A DNA stretch of 7,132 nt from an uncultured bacterium (GTDB lineage Bacteria > Verrucomicrobiota > Lentisphaeria > Oligosphaerales > Oligosphaeraceae). The notes below the pieces were generated by a model that saw only the letters and a program-made list of their open reading frames with translations, had not been told where the DNA came from and made no database searches. A program made the position numbers and the translations under genes. The stretch is from contig CACZQQ010000061.1 in NCBI GenBank assembly GCA_902783355.1, forward strand, positions 1 to 7,132, given 5' to 3'. Shown here one piece after another: positions 6,723 through 7,132 of the stretch; position 1 is the stretch's first letter, and each line of letters begins with the position of its first letter.

Positions 6723-6725
6723 GTT
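6712..6725. repeat. perfect 14-base palindrome at the ruvC stop codon
   Basis: AACCTATATAGGTT is fully self-complementary and contains the second copy of ACCTATATAG (6713-6722) and the ruvC TAG stop (6720-6722). As RNA it could form a 5-base stem with an AUAU loop followed by UUGU, a very weak terminator at best. As DNA it could be an operator or the core of a promoter for the aldolase gene that starts at 6736. Confidence 0.5.
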
Positions 6726-6735
6726 TTGTAACTAC

Positions 6736-7132
6736 ATGGAAATAAATAACTTAGAGAAATTCATGAAGATGGTGGCCTCCGGCCGTCTCGCCGTCGGCGC
6801 CGTCGTCACCTTCACCGATCCCGCCGTCAGCGAGCTGTGCGCCGACGCGGGCATGGACTTCCTGTGGGTGGACGGCGAGCACGGCGTGATGGACCGCAAC
6901 ACGGCCATGCTTCACATGATGGCCGTCCGCGGCACGGACTGCGCCGTCTTCTACCGCGTCCCCGCCAACGACCACACGGAAATCAAGCGCATCATCGACC
7001 TCGCGCCTGCCGGCGTCATCGTCCCCATGGTCTTCACGGCGGAGGACGCGCGCAGGGCCGTCGCGGCGTGCCGCTATCCGCCGGAGGGCAACCGCGGCGT
7101 CGGCTTCCGCCGCCAGATCCGCTACGGCGCCG
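6736..7132 (+). CDS. HpcH/HpaI-family aldolase (3' end outside window)
   Basis: 132 complete codons are visible and the frame stays open to the edge. The protein follows the HpcH/HpaI class II pyruvate aldolase pattern: LAVGAVVTFTDPAVSELCADAG, then FLWVDGEHGVMD, YRVP, AGVIVPMVFTAEDARRAV and YPPEGNRGVGFRR. His49 of EHG and Arg74 of YRVP line up with the catalytic His45 and Arg70 of HpaI. Members cleave or form 4-hydroxy-2-oxo acids with a divalent metal, for example 4-hydroxy-2-oxoheptanedioate or 2-keto-3-deoxy-sugar acids; the substrate here cannot be fixed. The ATG at 6736 gives an N-terminus of normal length; Met10 (6763) and Met12 (6769) are alternatives that would shorten the first helix. 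The first nine codons are AT-rich, unlike the rest. There is no Shine-Dalgarno sequence before 6736. Confidence 0.88.
   Translation, partial: MEINNLEKFMKMVASGRLAVGAVVTFTDPAVSELCADAGMDFLWVDGEHGVMDRNTAMLHMMAVRGTDCAVFYRVPANDHTEIKRIIDLAPAGVIVPMVFTAEDARRAVAACRYPPEGNRGVGFRRQIRYGA

Noticed and set aside
6720..6728. TAGGTTTTG as a Bacteroidetes-type -7 box (TAnnTTTG)
   Set aside because: The spacing between TA and TTTG is one base too long and no -33 TTG is in place.
1..7132. Mobile element, CRISPR array, tRNA or rRNA
   Set aside because: No transposase or integrase, no regularly spaced repeats and no tRNA or rRNA-like sequence was seen; the 10-base repeats around ruvC are too short and too AT-specific to argue for an insertion.

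Overview
This is a GC-rich bacterial window with seven genes, all on the + strand. Spacing is tight (11 to 80 bases) and there is no convincing terminator inside the first five genes. C and G dominate third codon positions. The mix of genes (an SPFH pair beside a P-type ATPase and an ABC ATPase, then a HAD hydrolase, RuvC and an HpcH/HpaI aldolase) suggests to me a PVC-superphylum bacterium such as a Lentisphaeria or Kiritimatiellae relative. That is an impression from gene style only; there is no rRNA or other marker here.

Region 1 (1-5435) reads as one membrane-centred operon. It holds an HflC-like SPFH protein (start lies before the window), an HflK-like SPFH protein, a P1B-like P-type ATPase and an ABC-transporter ATPase. 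The two SPFH proteins would form a membrane scaffold. The P-type ATPase has intact phosphorylation and ATP-binding motifs, but its transmembrane metal-binding CPC motif reads VPA and it has no N-terminal metal-binding domain, so its substrate is unclear. The ABC ATPase has a complete nucleotide-binding domain plus a long Ala/Lys/Glu-rich C-terminal tail. No permease lies in the window.

Region 2 (5447-6722) holds a small HAD-superfamily hydrolase, 11 bases after the ABC gene, and then RuvC. RuvC has all four catalytic acidic residues, an unusual N-terminal extension of about 53 residues and a GTG start. An AT-rich 10-base direct repeat brackets the ruvC gene. The upstream copy sits in an inverted repeat and next to a possible -10 box placed as for a leaderless transcript. 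The downstream copy is the core of a perfect 14-base palindrome that includes the ruvC stop codon.

Region 3 (6736-7132) is the 5' part of an HpcH/HpaI-family aldolase that runs off the window; it probably begins a new metabolic unit. No tRNA, rRNA, CRISPR array, insertion sequence or attachment site was seen. No stretch longer than about 80 bases lacks a gene.
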